From: Rhodopseudomonas palustris JSC-3b
Lineage (GTDB): Bacteria; Pseudomonadota; Alphaproteobacteria; Rhizobiales; Xanthobacteraceae
DNA: 64,000 nt
Direction: 5' to 3'
NCBI GenBank assembly: GCA_000504425.1
Contig: KI632513.1
Span: forward strand, 3,162,606 to 3,226,605
Numbering within the stretch: position 1 is the first letter of the stretch; every line of letters starts with the position of its first letter. Under the pieces are notes generated by a model. It made no database searches and was not told the origin of the DNA. It saw only the letters and a program-made list of their open reading frames with translations. A program made the translations under genes and the position numbers. Shown here one piece after another: positions 20,119 to 29,704 of this stretch.

Positions 20119-20886
20119 CTACGGATCGAGGCGCATCGGCAGGCCGGCGCGCACCATGTGCTCCTTGGCCTCGCGGATAGTGAACTCGCCGAAATGGAAG
20201 ATCGAGGCCGCCAGCACCGCGGTGGCGTGGCCTTCGGCGATGCCGTCGACCAGATGATCGAGATTGCCGACCCCGCCCGAGGCGATCACCGGCACCGGCA
20301 CGCTGTCGGCGATGGCGCGGGTCAGCGGAATGTCAAAACCCTGGCGCGTGCCGTCGCGGTCCATCGAGGTCAAAAGGATTTCGCCGGCGCCGAGCGACAC
20401 CACTTGCTGCGCATATTCGACCGCGTCGATGCCGGTGCCCTTGCGGCCGCCATGGGTGAAGATTTCCCAGCGGTCCGAGCCCGGCACGCGCTTGGCGTCG
20501 ATCGCCACCACGATGCATTGCTCGCCAAACTTTTCCGCGGCTTCCTTGACGAATTCGCGCCGCGCCACCGCGGCGGAATTGATCGACACCTTGTCGGCGC
20601 CGCAGCGCAGCAGCGTCTTGATGTCGTCCACGGTGCGCACGCCGCCGCCGACCGTCAGCGGCATGAAGCAGGCTTCCGCGGTGCGCCGCACCACGTCGAA
20701 CATGGTGCCGCGGTTTTCATGGGTCGCGGTGATGTCCAGGAAGCACAATTCGTCGGCGCCGGCGGCGTCATAGGCGATCGCAGCTTCCACCGGATCGCCG
20801 GCGTCGCGCAGATCGACAAAGTTGACGCCTTTGACGACGCGGCCGTCCTTGACGTCGAGGCAGGGAATGACACGAACCTTGAACAT
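20119..20886 (-). CDS. hisF: Imidazole glycerol phosphate synthase, cyclase subunit
   Basis: HisF (255 aa) is the TIM-barrel subunit that uses ammonia from HisH to form imidazole glycerol phosphate and [28 protein letters not shown] carries the catalytic Asp11-equivalent, and the second catalytic Asp is in [14 protein letters not shown]. Phosphate loops GGGVRT and ASGGVG are intact. It lies 8 bp after hisA and works with HisH encoded upstream in the same block. Confidence 0.97.
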   Translation of the reverse strand: MFKVRVIPCLDVKDGRVVKGVNFVDLRDAGDPVEAAIAYDAAGADELCFLDITATHENRGTMFDVVRRTAEACFMPLTVGGGVRTVDDIKTLLRCGADKVSINSAAVARREFVKEAAEKFGEQCIVVAIDAKRVPGSDRWEIFTHGGRKGTGIDAVEYAQQVVSLGAGEILLTSMDRDGTRQGFDIPLTRAIADSVPVPVIASGGVGNLDHLVDGIAEGHATAVLAASIFHFGEFTIREAKEHMVRAGLPMRLDP

Positions 20887-20894
20887 GCCGCGCC

Positions 20895-21632
20895 TCAGGC
20901 CGCCTTGGTGCTGGCGATCAGCGCCAGCGCCTGCGCCGGATCGAGCCGGCCGTCATAGAGCGCGCGGCCGACGATCGCGCCGGCCAGCTTTTTCGCGCGC
21001 GGCGAAAGCAGCGCTTTGACGTCGTCGATCGAGGCAAAACCGCCCGAGGCGATCACCGGGATCGAGATCGCTTCGGCAAGCGCGATGGTGGCGTCGAGAT
21101 TGAGGCCCTTGAGCAGGCCATCGCGCGCGATGTCGGTGAAGATGATCGCGGCAACGCCGGCATCCTCAAAACGCTGCGCGATGTCGAGCGCCGACACCGT
21201 CGAGGTTTCGGCCCAGCCTTCCACCGCGACATTGCCGTCGCGGGCGTCGAGCCCGACCGCCACCCGGCCGGGGAATTTCTTGGCGGCTTCCTTGACCAGC
21301 GCCGGATCGCGCACCGCGGCGGTGCCGATGATCACGCGGGTCACGCCTTTGGCGAGCCAGGCCTCGATGGTCTCGAGATTGCGGATGCCGCCGCCGAGCT
21401 GCACCGGCATCTTGACCACTTTCAGCATCGCCTCGACCGCCTGGGCGTTCATCGGCTTGCCGGCAAAGGCGCCGTCGAGATCGACGACGTGCAGATATTC
21501 GAAGCCCTGCGCGGCGAAGCTCTGCGCCTGCGCCGCCGGATCGAGGTTGAACACCGTGGCCCGGTCCATGTCGCCCTGTTCCAGGCGGACGCACTGACCG
21601 TTTTTGAGATCGATAGCGGGAAACAGCATCAT
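20895..21632 (-). CDS. hisA: Phosphoribosylformimino-AICAR-P isomerase
   Basis: HisA (245 aa) isomerises ProFAR to PRFAR by an Amadori rearrangement. The two catalytic Asp residues are in [14 protein letters not shown] and in [14 protein letters not shown]; phosphate-binding GGGIRN and ASGGF loops are present. It is homologous to HisF next door. Two adjacent Met codons begin the frame. A family C repeat separates it from hisH upstream, so hisA and later genes might have reduced or separate expression. Confidence 0.97.
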   Translation of the reverse strand: MMLFPAIDLKNGQCVRLEQGDMDRATVFNLDPAAQAQSFAAQGFEYLHVVDLDGAFAGKPMNAQAVEAMLKVVKMPVQLGGGIRNLETIEAWLAKGVTRVIIGTAAVRDPALVKEAAKKFPGRVAVGLDARDGNVAVEGWAETSTVSALDIAQRFEDAGVAAIIFTDIARDGLLKGLNLDATIALAEAISIPVIASGGFASIDDVKALLSPRAKKLAGAIVGRALYDGRLDPAQALALIASTKAA

Positions 21633-21642
21633 GACTGGGCCT

Positions 21643-21745
21643 TACTCCCTCCCCCCTTGCGGGGGAGGGTTGGGGAGGGGGGTGAACTCAGGGACGGCTC
21701 GCGTGAGACCCCACCCCCGACCACCTTCCCGCAAGGGGGAGGTGG
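21643..21745. repeat. Intergenic repeat family C (G/C-tract hairpin)
   Basis: CTCCCTCCCCCCTTGCGGGG then GAGGGTTGGGGAGGG, a spacer, and a mirrored CCCCACCCCCGACCACCTTCC then CGCAAGGGGGAGGTGGGG. The two arms are near-complementary and would fold into a long hairpin. Similar elements occur at 24424-24535 and 38665-38783. This copy lies inside the histidine block between hisH and hisA. Confidence 0.75.
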
Positions 21746-21781
21746 GGCGGGTCGGCTCGTCACTGTTGCGAGACCGAGTCG

Positions 21782-22432
21782 TCACGGCTTCCACTTCAGA
21801 AAATTGCAGATCAGCGCCAGGCCGAAGCGCTGGCTCTTTTCGGGATGGAACTGGGTGCCGATCGCGGTGTCCTTGCCGACCATCGCGGTGACCGGCCCGC
21901 CGTAATCGACGCGCGCCAGCACATCGGCGTCGTTGACCGCGGCGAGGTGGTAGGAGTGCACGAAATAAGCGTGATGGCCGTTGGGACCGAGCGGCAGACC
22001 CTGCAGCACCGGATGCTCGCGGGTCGGCTCCAGCGTATTCCAGCCCATATGCGGGATTTTCAGGCTCTCGTCGCGTGGCGCGATCTTCACGACATCGCCG
22101 GAGACCCAATTGAGGCCATCGGTGGTGACATGTTCCTTGCCGCGGGTCGCCATCAACTGCATGCCGACGCAAATCCCGAAAAACGGCCGCGCCTTGACGC
22201 GCACTGCTTCGGTCAGCGCCTCGACCATGCCGTCGAGCGCATCGAGCCCGCGCCGGCAGTCGGCATAGGCACCGACGCCCGGCAGCACGATGCGGTCGGC
22301 GCGGTACACCACTTCCGGATCGCGGGTCACCGTGATCGGATCGGTCATTTCCAGGCTGCGGGCGGCGCGCTCAAACGCTTTCGCCGCCGAATGCAGATTG
22401 CCGGAATCGTAGTCGATGATGGCAACGCTCAC
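21782..22432 (-). CDS. hisH: Imidazole glycerol phosphate synthase, glutaminase subunit (GTG start)
   Basis: HisH (216 aa) releases ammonia from glutamine and channels it to HisF. The class I amidotransferase triad is visible: Cys in [11 protein letters not shown], and His and Glu in [12 protein letters not shown]. The oxyanion GVGAY loop is present. The start is the GTG at 22432 ([16 protein letters not shown]), which overlaps the stop of the DUF2628 gene in a GTGA arrangement; the open frame beyond it is not supported by homology. It encodes no fused HisF domain. Confidence 0.95.
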   Translation of the reverse strand: MSVAIIDYDSGNLHSAAKAFERAARSLEMTDPITVTRDPEVVYRADRIVLPGVGAYADCRRGLDALDGMVEALTEAVRVKARPFFGICVGMQLMATRGKEHVTTDGLNWVSGDVVKIAPRDESLKIPHMGWNTLEPTREHPVLQGLPLGPNGHHAYFVHSYHLAAVNDADVLARVDYGGPVTAMVGKDTAIGTQFHPEKSQRFGLALICNFLKWKP

Positions 22433-22929
22433 CGCGGTGCTCCTGGCCTGGGAAACAACCCGAAAATCTCCCCTTGCGATGCGGTCGACGGACGCGGCGA
22501 CGGCAGCGTGCTGCGTTCGATCGGCGGCTGATAGCTGTCGGCCGCCTGCGCGGTCCAACGGTCGAAGAAACGGCGCTCGGCGCTGTCCTGGTCATCGGCG
22601 GTGACCACGTCGAGCTGGCGCCAGCCGCGGCGCGCCAGCGTCCAGCGGCGCAGGGTCGGCGCTTCCAGGCCGAGCAGCAGCGCGATCAACAGCAGCACCG
22701 CAAAGCGGCTGCCGGCATCGACGTTGAGCGCGGTGAGCAGCAACGTCAGCGCCACGTTGAACGCGACATAGCCGGCCAGCACCGTCCAGAGCCGGTGATA
22801 GATCAGCCAGAATGGCCCGCCGACAAAGGCCCAGCCGTGAAAACCATCGCGGATGAAAACAAAGCGATCCGCCGCGGCGGGGCCGGAGGCCGCCGCGACA
22901 GCGGGCGCGTGCACTGTGTAGACCGGCAT
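22429..22929 (-). CDS. DUF2628 membrane protein within the histidine block
   Basis: A 166-residue protein starting MPVYTVHAP, typical of DUF2628. Residues about 30-100 hold two or three hydrophobic segments ([47 protein letters not shown]), followed by a charged cytoplasmic tail with [15 protein letters not shown]. Its function is unknown. It lies 22 bp after hisB and overlaps hisH by 4 bp, so it is translated as part of the histidine block; the same placement is common in relatives, which suggests a maintained but unexplained link. Confidence 0.85.
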   Translation of the reverse strand: MPVYTVHAPAVAAASGPAAADRFVFIRDGFHGWAFVGGPFWLIYHRLWTVLAGYVAFNVALTLLLTALNVDAGSRFAVLLLIALLLGLEAPTLRRWTLARRGWRQLDVVTADDQDSAERRFFDRWTAQAADSYQPPIERSTLPSPRPSTASQGEIFGLFPRPGAPR

Positions 22930-22951
22930 GCGGTTCTCCAACAGATCGGGG

Positions 22952-23545
22952 TCAGCCGCCGAGCTGGCCCTTGGTCGAGGGCACCTCGCCCGCGTTACGC
23001 GGGTCGATCGCAACCGCCACGCGCAGCGCGCGCGCCAGGCCCTTGAAGCAGGACTCGGCGATATGGTGGCTGTTCTCGCCATATAGGGTTTCGACATGCA
23101 GGGTGATACCCGCATTGCCGGCGAACGCATTGAACCATTCGCGCACCAGCTCGGTGTCGAATTCGCCGATCTTGTCGCGCGGGAACTCGGCCTTGAACAC
23201 CAGGGTCGGCCGGCCGGAAATGTCGATCGCAACCCTCGTCAGGGTCTCGTCCATCGGCATGTACAGGCTGGCGTAGCGGTTGATGCCCGCCATGGAGCCC
23301 AGCGCCTGCTTCATTGCCTGGCCGAGCGCGATGCCGACATCCTCGGTGGTGTGGTGATAGTCGACATGCAGATCGCCCTTGGCCTTCACCACCATGTCGA
23401 TCCTTGCATGGCGGGCGAGCAGATCGAGCATATGGTCCAAAAAGCCGATCCCGGTCGCGATGGTCGCGGCGCCGGTGCCGTCGAGATCGATCGCGACCTC
23501 GACGTCGGTTTCCTTGGTCGTGCGCTTGATCGTCGCCTTGCGCAT
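22952..23545 (-). CDS. hisB: Imidazoleglycerol-phosphate dehydratase
   Basis: HisB (197 aa) dehydrates imidazole glycerol phosphate to imidazole acetol phosphate. It is the monofunctional form without the phosphatase domain. Metal-binding motifs [37 protein letters not shown] and [18 protein letters not shown] are all present. The ATG at 23545 ([17 protein letters not shown]) matches relatives. It heads the leftward histidine block and is divergent from hslV, 295 bp away. Confidence 0.96.
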   Translation of the reverse strand: MRKATIKRTTKETDVEVAIDLDGTGAATIATGIGFLDHMLDLLARHARIDMVVKAKGDLHVDYHHTTEDVGIALGQAMKQALGSMAGINRYASLYMPMDETLTRVAIDISGRPTLVFKAEFPRDKIGEFDTELVREWFNAFAGNAGITLHVETLYGENSHHIAESCFKGLARALRVAVAIDPRNAGEVPSTKGQLGG

Positions 23546-23840
23546 GGACAACAGCTCTCCGGCTAACGCACGCGCCGCCCCGGCCAGCGTGCGGCGGTGG
23601 GCGATCGGATCATGCGCCATTTCATAGGGTTAACGGACAAGCACGGGCCTGAGCGAACAGAGCCCAGCCGGCCCATAGCGAAAACGCGGTTCTTTTAACA
23701 GGCTGGTGACACCTTCGCTACAGCGTGCTTGGGCGCCGCCGCCCCGATCTTCGGACTATGGTGACCGGATTGCGGGCCACCAATGGCGATTTGCATCACC
23801 GCCAGCCAGTGCCTAGATCAGCGTGGCAATGAGGGTTCCC

Positions 23841-24407
23841 ATGACAGCAGCACATTCGGCCGGCGGCGACGCCTCCCCCCCGGTTTGGCACGGCACCACC
23901 ATCCTGACGGTGCGCAAAGGCGGCAAGGTGGTGATCGGCGGCGACGGCCAGGTCTCGATCGGCCAGACCGTGATCAAGGCCAACGCCAAAAAGGTTCGCC
24001 GGCTCGGCAAGGGCGACGTGATCGGCGGGTTCGCCGGCGCCACCGCCGATGCCTTCACTCTGTTCGAGCGGCTGGAAGCCAAGCTTGAGCAATATCCCGG
24101 GCAATTGACGCGCGCGGCGGTTGAACTCGCCAAGGATTGGCGCACCGACCGCTATCTGCGCCGGCTGGAAGCGATGATGATCGTCGCCGACAAGGACGTA
24201 TCGCTGGTTCTGACCGGCACCGGCGACGTGCTGGAGCCGGAAGCCGGGGTGATCGCGATCGGTTCGGGCGGCAATTATGCGCTGGCCGCGGCGCGCGCGC
24301 TGATCGACAGCGACCAGGACGCCGAGGCGATCGTGCGCAAATCGCTGGCGATCGCCGCCGACATCTGCGTCTACACCAATGGCAACCTCACCATCGAGAC
24401 GCTGTGA
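23841..24407 (+). CDS. hslV: ATP-dependent protease subunit HslV
   Basis: HslV (188 aa) is the threonine peptidase of the HslUV heat-shock protease. In [24 protein letters not shown] the mature protein would begin at the first Thr of TTIL after removal of about 22 residues. Gly-rich [16 protein letters not shown] and [14 protein letters not shown] are family hallmarks. ATG 23841 is preferred because GAGGG sits 5 bases upstream. No convincing RpoH promoter was found in the 295 bp upstream. A family C repeat separates it from hslU. Confidence 0.95.
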   Translation: MTAAHSAGGDASPPVWHGTTILTVRKGGKVVIGGDGQVSIGQTVIKANAKKVRRLGKGDVIGGFAGATADAFTLFERLEAKLEQYPGQLTRAAVELAKDWRTDRYLRRLEAMMIVADKDVSLVLTGTGDVLEPEAGVIAIGSGGNYALAAARALIDSDQDAEAIVRKSLAIAADICVYTNGNLTIETL

Positions 24408-24423
24408 GGCTTAGCACCTCTTT

Positions 24424-24535
24424 CCCCTCTCCCCGGGCCCGCGCAAAGCACGGTTGGGTGAGGGGGCAACCTCTCGTCCGCTCCCTCATCCGACGCGGAC
24501 TTGGTCCGCGGCACCTTCTCCCACGAGGGGAGAAG
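24424..24535. repeat. Intergenic repeat family C between hslV and hslU
   Basis: CCCCTCTCCCCGGGCCCGCG ... GGTTGGGTGAGGGGGCAACC ... CTCATCCGACGCGGACTTGG ... CCTTCTCCCACGAGGGGAGA. The arms are partly self-complementary and resemble the copies at 21643 and 38665. It occupies almost all of the 145 bp between two genes whose products act in one complex. Confidence 0.7.
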
Positions 24536-24552
24536 GAAGAAGAAGCAAAGAC

Positions 24553-25854
24553 ATGACCCATTTCTCTCCCCGTGAAATCGTTTCCGAACTGGACCGCTTC
24601 ATCGTCGGCCAGACCGACGCCAAGCGCGCGGTGGCGATCGCGCTGCGCAATCGCTGGCGCCGGCTGCAACTCGAAGGCGGGCTGCGCGAGGAAGTGCTGC
24701 CCAAGAACATTTTGATGATCGGCCCGACCGGCGTCGGCAAAACCGAGATCGCGCGGCGGCTGGCCAAGCTGGCCGGCGCGCCGTTCATCAAGGTGGAAGC
24801 CACCAAATTCACCGAGGTCGGCTATGTCGGCCGCGACGTCGAACAGATCGTGCGCGACCTGCTGGAGGTCGCGATCGCGCAGACCCGGGAAAAGAAGCGC
24901 AAGGACGTGCAGGCGCGCGCCCATGTCGCCGCCGAGGACCGGGTGCTCGACGCGCTGGTCGGCCCGAGCGCGAGCCCCGCAACGCGCGATTCGTTCCGCA
25001 AGCGGCTGCGCGCCGGCGAGCTGAACGACAAGGAAATCGAGATCGAAACGCAGTCGAGCAGCGGCTCGCCGATGTTTGAAATTCCCGGCATGCCAGGCGC
25101 GCAGATCGGCGCGGTGTCGCTCGGCGACATTTTTGGCAAGCTCGGCGGCCGCACCCGCACCCGGCGGCTGTCGGTGTCCGACTCGCACGAAATCCTGGTC
25201 AATGAGGAAGCCGACAAGCTGCTCGACAATGATCAGCTGGTGCAGGAAGCAATCGGCGCCGTCGAAAACAACGGCATCGTGTTCCTGGACGAAATCGACA
25301 AGATCTGCGTGCGCGACGGCCGCTCGGGCGGTGAGGTGTCGCGCGAGGGCGTGCAGCGCGATCTGCTGCCGCTGATCGAAGGCACCACGGTGTCGACCAA
25401 GCACGGCGCGGTGAAGACCGACCACATTCTGTTCATCGCGTCGGGCGCGTTCCACATCGCCAAGCCGTCCGATCTCTTGCCTGAGTTGCAGGGCCGGTTG
25501 CCGATCCGCGTCGAGCTCAACGCGCTGTCGCGCGACGACATGCGCCGGATTCTGACCGAGCCGGAAGCCTCGCTGATCAAGCAATATGTGGCGCTGATGG
25601 GCACCGAGGGCGTGACGCTGCAATTTTCTGACGACGCGATCGACGCGCTCGCCGACGTCGCGGTGTCGGTGAACTCGACCGTGGAAAATATCGGCGCGCG
25701 CCGGCTGCAAACCGTGATGGAGCGGGTGCTCGACGAAATCTCGTTCTCGGCGCCCGATCGCGGCGGCGAGACCGTCGAGATCGACGCCGAATTCGTCAAG
25801 AAGCACGTCGGCGACCTCGCCAAGAACACCGACCTCAGCCGGTTCATTCTGTAG
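24553..25854 (+). CDS. hslU: ATP-dependent protease ATPase subunit HslU
   Basis: HslU (433 aa) is the AAA+ unfoldase that feeds Hsl[21 protein letters not shown] is the family start, with Walker [16 protein letters not shown], pore loop GYVGRDVE, the inserted I-domain (about residues 110-235), Walker [14 protein letters not shown], sensor region and the C-terminal LSRFIL tail that docks into HslV. An upstream open frame through the repeat is ignored. It should be cotranscribed with hslV unless the repeat acts as a terminator or processing site. Confidence 0.97.
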   Translation: MTHFSPREIVSELDRFIVGQTDAKRAVAIALRNRWRRLQLEGGLREEVLPKNILMIGPTGVGKTEIARRLAKLAGAPFIKVEATKFTEVGYVGRDVEQIVRDLLEVAIAQTREKKRKDVQARAHVAAEDRVLDALVGPSASPATRDSFRKRLRAGELNDKEIEIETQSSSGSPMFEIPGMPGAQIGAVSLGDIFGKLGGRTRTRRLSVSDSHEILVNEEADKLLDNDQLVQEAIGAVENNGIVFLDEIDKICVRDGRSGGEVSREGVQRDLLPLIEGTTVSTKHGAVKTDHILFIASGAFHIAKPSDLLPELQGRLPIRVELNALSRDDMRRILTEPEASLIKQYVALMGTEGVTLQFSDDAIDALADVAVSVNSTVENIGARRLQTVMERVLDEISFSAPDRGGETVEIDAEFVKKHVGDLAKNTDLSRFIL

Positions 25855-25883
25855 CGAGCGCTACCAGCCTTTACGCACACCGA

Positions 25884-25906
25884 ATGGCCGGGCTCGTCCC
25901 GGCCAT
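25884..25906 (+). repeat. Family A palindrome (core only)
   Basis: ATGGCCGGG-CTCGT-CCCGGCCAT, the core hairpin alone without the downstream arms, lies between the convergent hslU and Smr genes. Confidence 0.7.
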
Positions 25907-25925
25907 TGCCGTTTTCGCAGCGCTA

Positions 25926-26537
25926 TTAGAAACGTCCGCGCCGCACACGGACATAGAGCGCGCCTTCGCCGCCATGGCCGATATGGGCTTCCTCAAAACC
26001 AACCACAAAGGCGCGGAATTCAGGCAGGCCGAGCCAATGCGGCACTTGGCGGCGCAGCACGCCGCGTTCGGAATCGGCGCCGCGGCCCTTGCCGGTGATC
26101 ACCAGCACGAAACTCATGCCATCGGCGCTGGCGTGCTGCAGAAAATGCAGCAGCGTGCGGTGCGCCTGGGTCTGGGTCATGCCGTGCAGATCGATGCGGC
26201 CGTCGATCGATTTGCGGCCACGCGACAGATGGGAACGCTCGCGCCGGCCGATCGGCATCAGCGGCGGCGCTGACCGCGGCTCGCGCGGTGCCACGGGCGG
26301 CGGCGGCAATGGCGCGGTGCGCTCAACACCCGCGAGCGGCGTACGGCGCAATTTCGGCTCGGGCGGCGACGGCGCGGGCGGGGGCGGCTGCGGCTTGGCG
26401 ATCTTGCGCTGCGGTTTGCGCAGCGGCTTGATCTGGCGCGCGATGCTGTCCCACAGCTCGCGCTCCAGCGGCGACAGTGCGCGCTGCCGGCGCGAGGCCG
26501 GCGGATCGAACTCCGGATCGAATGGCGGCTTCTTCAT
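25926..26537 (-). CDS. Smr-domain protein
   Basis: A 203-residue protein with a disordered, Pro/Arg-rich N-terminal half (residues 1-105) and a C-terminal Smr domain (about 110-203). The domain shows the signature DGRIDLHGMTQTQAHRTLLHFLQHA and VLVITGKGRG. Smr domains act as nicking or RNA-cleaving nucleases in MutS2 and SmrA/SmrB. The exact substrate here is not known. Its ATG overlaps the mltA stop by 4 bp, so it is coupled to mltA. The same mltA-smr pairing is common in this order. Confidence 0.9.
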   Translation of the reverse strand: MKKPPFDPEFDPPASRRQRALSPLERELWDSIARQIKPLRKPQRKIAKPQPPPPAPSPPEPKLRRTPLAGVERTAPLPPPPVAPREPRSAPPLMPIGRRERSHLSRGRKSIDGRIDLHGMTQTQAHRTLLHFLQHASADGMSFVLVITGKGRGADSERGVLRRQVPHWLGLPEFRAFVVGFEEAHIGHGGEGALYVRVRRGRF

Positions 26538-27958
26538 CGCGCGTGATGCCCCCGGCGATGCTGGGAATGCGGGCGATGATGGTGATGGCGATGCGAATGG
26601 TGCCCATGACGATGCACGGCGCCATGCGGCCGGGCCGATGACGCCGGCACCTGTTGCGCAGCCGGTCGCGGTTTTGGCAGCGGCATGGTGTGCGCGCGCC
26701 AGCGCGGATCAAGACTATTGGGCAGCAGCAGCGCAAAGCGCGCCGGATGGCGCAGCCGTCCGGAAATCTGACCGGCTTCAGCACCAGCCCCGAAATAGAG
26801 GTCGGCCCGCGCCGGACCGATGATCGCCGAGCCGGTGTCCTGCGCCACCATCAGCCGGCGAAACGCCGTGCTTTGCTGCTCGCTGCTGATCGGCAGATCG
26901 CCGTCGATGAAGAACGGCGTGCCATAGACATGCAGCGCGGCATCGACCGCGATCGATCGTCCCGTGGTCAGCGGCACCCCTTGGGCGCCGATCGGCTCGT
27001 CCTTGTCCGACAGCTTGACCTCACGGAAGAACACGTAAGAGCGGTTGTGACGGCGCAGCTCCTTGGCGCCATCGGGATTGTCGTCCATCCACTGCCGGAT
27101 GCGCTGCATCGACATCTGTTCGCGCGGCACGATGTTGCGCTCGATCAGGATGCGACCGACCGGCGTGTAGGGATAGCCATTATGGGCATCATAATTGATG
27201 CGTAGCGTCGAGCCATCCGCAAGCTGCACCCGCGCCGAGCCTTGAATCTGCGTGAACATCAGATCGGTGTGACTCTTCAGCCAGCAGATTTCCAGGCCGC
27301 GGCCAGCGAGCACACCATCTTCGATCGCGGCGCGGTCGTAATACGGCACCAGCTTGCGCCGGCCGATCTTGCGAAACACCTGGCCCTTATTGGGCAGATT
27401 GCTGGCACTCTGGCTGACGCCGCGCACAAACAAATTCGACGGCCGCCGATAGACCGGCACGTTGTAGACCTCGGTCGGGGTGCGCGAGCCTTCAATAATT
27501 GGCTCGTAGTAGCCGGTGACAAAACCTTCGGCGTCGCCGAGCTTGCTGATGCGCAGTGCCACAAAATGCTGCTCGAAGAACGCGCGGGCCTGCGCGGCAT
27601 CGGTCACGTCATGATGACGCGCGGCCCGGCACGGCGCGATCAACGAATCACCAAGCGGCTTTGACGATGCAGCGGCGGCGCGCGGCGCCAGCACCGCGCG
27701 GCAGCTTTTGCGGAATGCTGCGAACGCCGCGAGCTGATCATCATCGGCCCAGCCAGTTAGCTCGGGCCATGGCACGGGCTGATATTGCGCGTCGGGAAAA
27801 ACGATCGGCCACACCGGGGCGGGCTTTGGCCGATGATGCTGATGGGTGGGGCGGGCCATGGCCCCGTCATGCAAAAGCGCGACCGCCAGGGCGATCGCGC
27901 AGCAATGGGTGAGCCGGCGGACCGGCTTGCGGAGCTTATTGACCGCTGCCGGTACCAA
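26534..27958 (-). CDS. mltA: Membrane-bound lytic murein transglycosylase A family
   Basis: MltA-type enzymes cleave peptidoglycan glycan strands with formation of anhydro ends. Here the N-terminus carries a signal peptide (basic NKLRKPVRRL, hydrophobic AIALAVALL, cleavage after AMA) and no lipobox, so it is probably periplasmic, unlike the lipoprotein of E. coli. The MltA barrel (about residues 110-330) includes FVTGYYEPIIEGS, and the C-terminal 3D domain has AQDTGSAIIGPARADLYFG with the catalytic Asp candidates. Start uncertain: TTG at 27958 (474 aa) is chosen because GGAAGC precedes it and gives a complete signal peptide; it overlaps the Tim44-protein gene by 23 bp. Confidence 0.88.
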   Translation of the reverse strand: MVPAAVNKLRKPVRRLTHCCAIALAVALLHDGAMARPTHQHHRPKPAPVWPIVFPDAQYQPVPWPELTGWADDDQLAAFAAFRKSCRAVLAPRAAAASSKPLGDSLIAPCRAARHHDVTDAAQARAFFEQHFVALRISKLGDAEGFVTGYYEPIIEGSRTPTEVYNVPVYRRPSNLFVRGVSQSASNLPNKGQVFRKIGRRKLVPYYDRAAIEDGVLAGRGLEICWLKSHTDLMFTQIQGSARVQLADGSTLRINYDAHNGYPYTPVGRILIERNIVPREQMSMQRIRQWMDDNPDGAKELRRHNRSYVFFREVKLSDKDEPIGAQGVPLTTGRSIAVDAALHVYGTPFFIDGDLPISSEQQSTAFRRLMVAQDTGSAIIGPARADLYFGAGAEAGQISGRLRHPARFALLLPNSLDPRWRAHTMPLPKPRPAAQQVPASSARPHGAVHRHGHHSHRHHHHRPHSQHRRGHHAR

Positions 27959-28646
27959 CCAGCTTCCAGTTCGGATCACGCGATCCCACGTCGCGGGCGA
28001 ATGTCCAGACATCGGTGATATCGGCGACCTTCTCGGGATTTCCGTCGACAATGGCTCCCGTCTTGTCGCGGGTCACCGTGATCATCTGCGACACGAATCG
28101 CACCGTCAATTGCGCCGACCGATCGCGCAGCTCAGCGCCGATCAGCTCGGCCTTGTCGATCGACACGAACCGGGTCTCGGTCTTGTGGTCCTGCTTCTCG
28201 CGTTCGCGGATCGCGGCCTCGAAGCTCTCATAGACCTCGGACGACAGCAGCTCCTTGAGCGAGCGGCGATCGCCATTGGCGAAGGCGAGCACGATCATCT
28301 CGTAGGCGCCGCGGGCACCGGCCAAGAAATGATTGGCGTCGAATGAGGAGTCATGCGCCGCGATGGCGTTCAGGCCGTGTTCGAGCACGGAGCCCGGCTC
28401 GGCGATATTCTTCCAGCGATCGGACGGCGGGGTGACATCGGCGGCCGGCCCGAGCGTCGGATCCAGGGTCGGATCGATCGAGGGGCTGGGCATCGGCACA
28501 ACCTTGCCCTCGGAGCCGCGCAGCATGTCGCGCGCCGCACGATCATAGGGCGGCCGTTCATCGCCGGTCCGTTGTCCGAGCACATTGCGCAGACGCAGGA
28601 AGATAAACACCGCAAGCGCGAGGAAGATGATGGTGTAAATATCCAC
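27936..28646 (-). CDS. Tim44-like domain protein
   Basis: A 236-residue inner-membrane protein. One N-terminal transmembrane helix (TIIFLALAVFIFLRLRNVLG, residues 5-24) is followed by a disordered linker and a Tim44-like domain (about 95-230, FDANHFLAGARGAYEMIVLAFANGDRRSLKELLSSEVYESFE). Bacterial homologues (TimA in Caulobacter) are membrane-anchored and suggested to relate to protein export or the cell envelope; function is not settled. It is upstream of mltA and Smr on the same strand, and divergent from secB. Confidence 0.88.
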   Translation of the reverse strand: MDIYTIIFLALAVFIFLRLRNVLGQRTGDERPPYDRAARDMLRGSEGKVVPMPSPSIDPTLDPTLGPAADVTPPSDRWKNIAEPGSVLEHGLNAIAAHDSSFDANHFLAGARGAYEMIVLAFANGDRRSLKELLSSEVYESFEAAIREREKQDHKTETRFVSIDKAELIGAELRDRSAQLTVRFVSQMITVTRDKTGAIVDGNPEKVADITDVWTFARDVGSRDPNWKLVGTGSGQ

Positions 28647-29060
28647 GTCGCATTCACTTTCTGGTCGAGACCGGCGCTGCGTCCGGCAGGAAAGTCCCCA
28701 AAGAAGACGAAATTCGTGAAACCGAAGTTATCTTCCACCATGTAGGCATCAACCGCGCTCCGCCAATGGCATAATTCAGCATGCGCGGCGATTGTTTGTC
28801 GGCGATCGGGCGGTATCTTTATGCTTCGATCGCTGGCTGGTTGTGACAATAGCGCGTTTCCGCGCGCAGGGGAAATCGCGATCAAAGCCATAGTTCCGTA
28901 AAGTCAAAGACTTACCAGAGCAGGGCGCAGCCGCGGCCGGATGCTTGCGCCCGATCCCGGCTTGTGGAACGGCGCGCGGCTATGATAGCCACTCGCGGCA
29001 TCATTCCCAGGCGATCGCGGCGACCGGCCGCAGGGTCGCCAGCGCTTCAGGAGAAATTTC
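28647..29060. other. Divergent intergenic region, no gene seen
   Basis: This 414-bp stretch between the Tim44-protein gene and secB has no frame with family resemblance. It should hold the two divergent promoters. CAGGAGAAA at 29048-29056 is the secB ribosome binding site. In some relatives an fxsA gene lies between these two genes; I see none here. Confidence 0.5.
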
Positions 29061-29531
29061 ATGACCAACGGCAACGGCGCTCCGGAAGCCGCTCCTCCGC
29101 AGCTCAACGTTCTGGCCCAGTACACCAAGGATCTGTCGTTCGAAAATCCGAACGCACCCGCCTCGCTGGCGCCGCAGACCCAGCAGCCGGCGATCAATAT
29201 TCAGATCAATGTCGGTGCCAAGGCGCTGGCCGAGAACGAATATGAGGTGACGCTGTCGATCGAGGGCAAGGCGGAGAACGGCTCGAGCCTGATCTTCAGC
29301 TTCGAGCTGCAATATGCCGGCGTGTTCCGCATCGTGAACGTGCCGAACGAGAATCTGCACCCGCTGGTGATGATCGAATGCCCGCGGCTGCTGTTCCCGT
29401 TCGCCCGCGAGATTATCGCCACCGCGGTTCGCGATGGCGGCTTCCCGCCGCTGCTGCTCGACCCGGTCGATTTCGTCGGCCTGTATCGCCAGAACATGGA
29501 ACGTCAGGCCGCCGAGCAGCGCCCGAGCTGA
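29061..29531 (+). CDS. secB: Protein-export chaperone SecB
   Basis: SecB (156 aa) holds preproteins unfolded and passes them to SecA. Family features include [14 protein letters not shown], the peptide-groove residues in [13 protein letters not shown], and the SecA-contact [32 protein letters not shown] stands 8 bases before the ATG. It lies in the origin-proximal group with dnaQ and coaE, as in Caulobacter, but is transcribed towards the origin. Confidence 0.97.
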   Translation: MTNGNGAPEAAPPQLNVLAQYTKDLSFENPNAPASLAPQTQQPAINIQINVGAKALAENEYEVTLSIEGKAENGSSLIFSFELQYAGVFRIVNVPNENLHPLVMIECPRLLFPFAREIIATAVRDGGFPPLLLDPVDFVGLYRQNMERQAAEQRPS

Positions 29532-29553
29532 CGTTTCAGGTATTTCATCCATG

Positions 29554-29576
29554 ATGGCCGGGCTTGTCCCGGCCAT
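29554..29576 (+). repeat. Family A palindrome (core only)
   Basis: ATGGCCGGG-CTTGT-CCCGGCCAT, the core hairpin with one base changed in the loop, lies between convergent secB and dnaQ. A decayed remainder may extend to about 29650. Confidence 0.65.
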
Positions 29577-29704
29577 TGTCGTTTTTATTGTGCTGGACGC
29601 TCACCCCGACGCCTGTCGCTTGAAGTCGCGCAGGATCAAAGACATTGCTGGTCGGGACGCGCGGTCAAAGCCTGACCCACGGCAACTTAGCCGGCTCGCA
29701 AGCC

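Noticed and set aside
23700-23840. RpoH promoter for hslV
   Set aside because: CTTGGG and CTATGG are present but 22 bases apart, unlike the 16-base spacing of the other two candidates.
24388-25806. A 472-codon open frame antisense to hslU
   Set aside because: No recognisable protein; hslU has every family motif.
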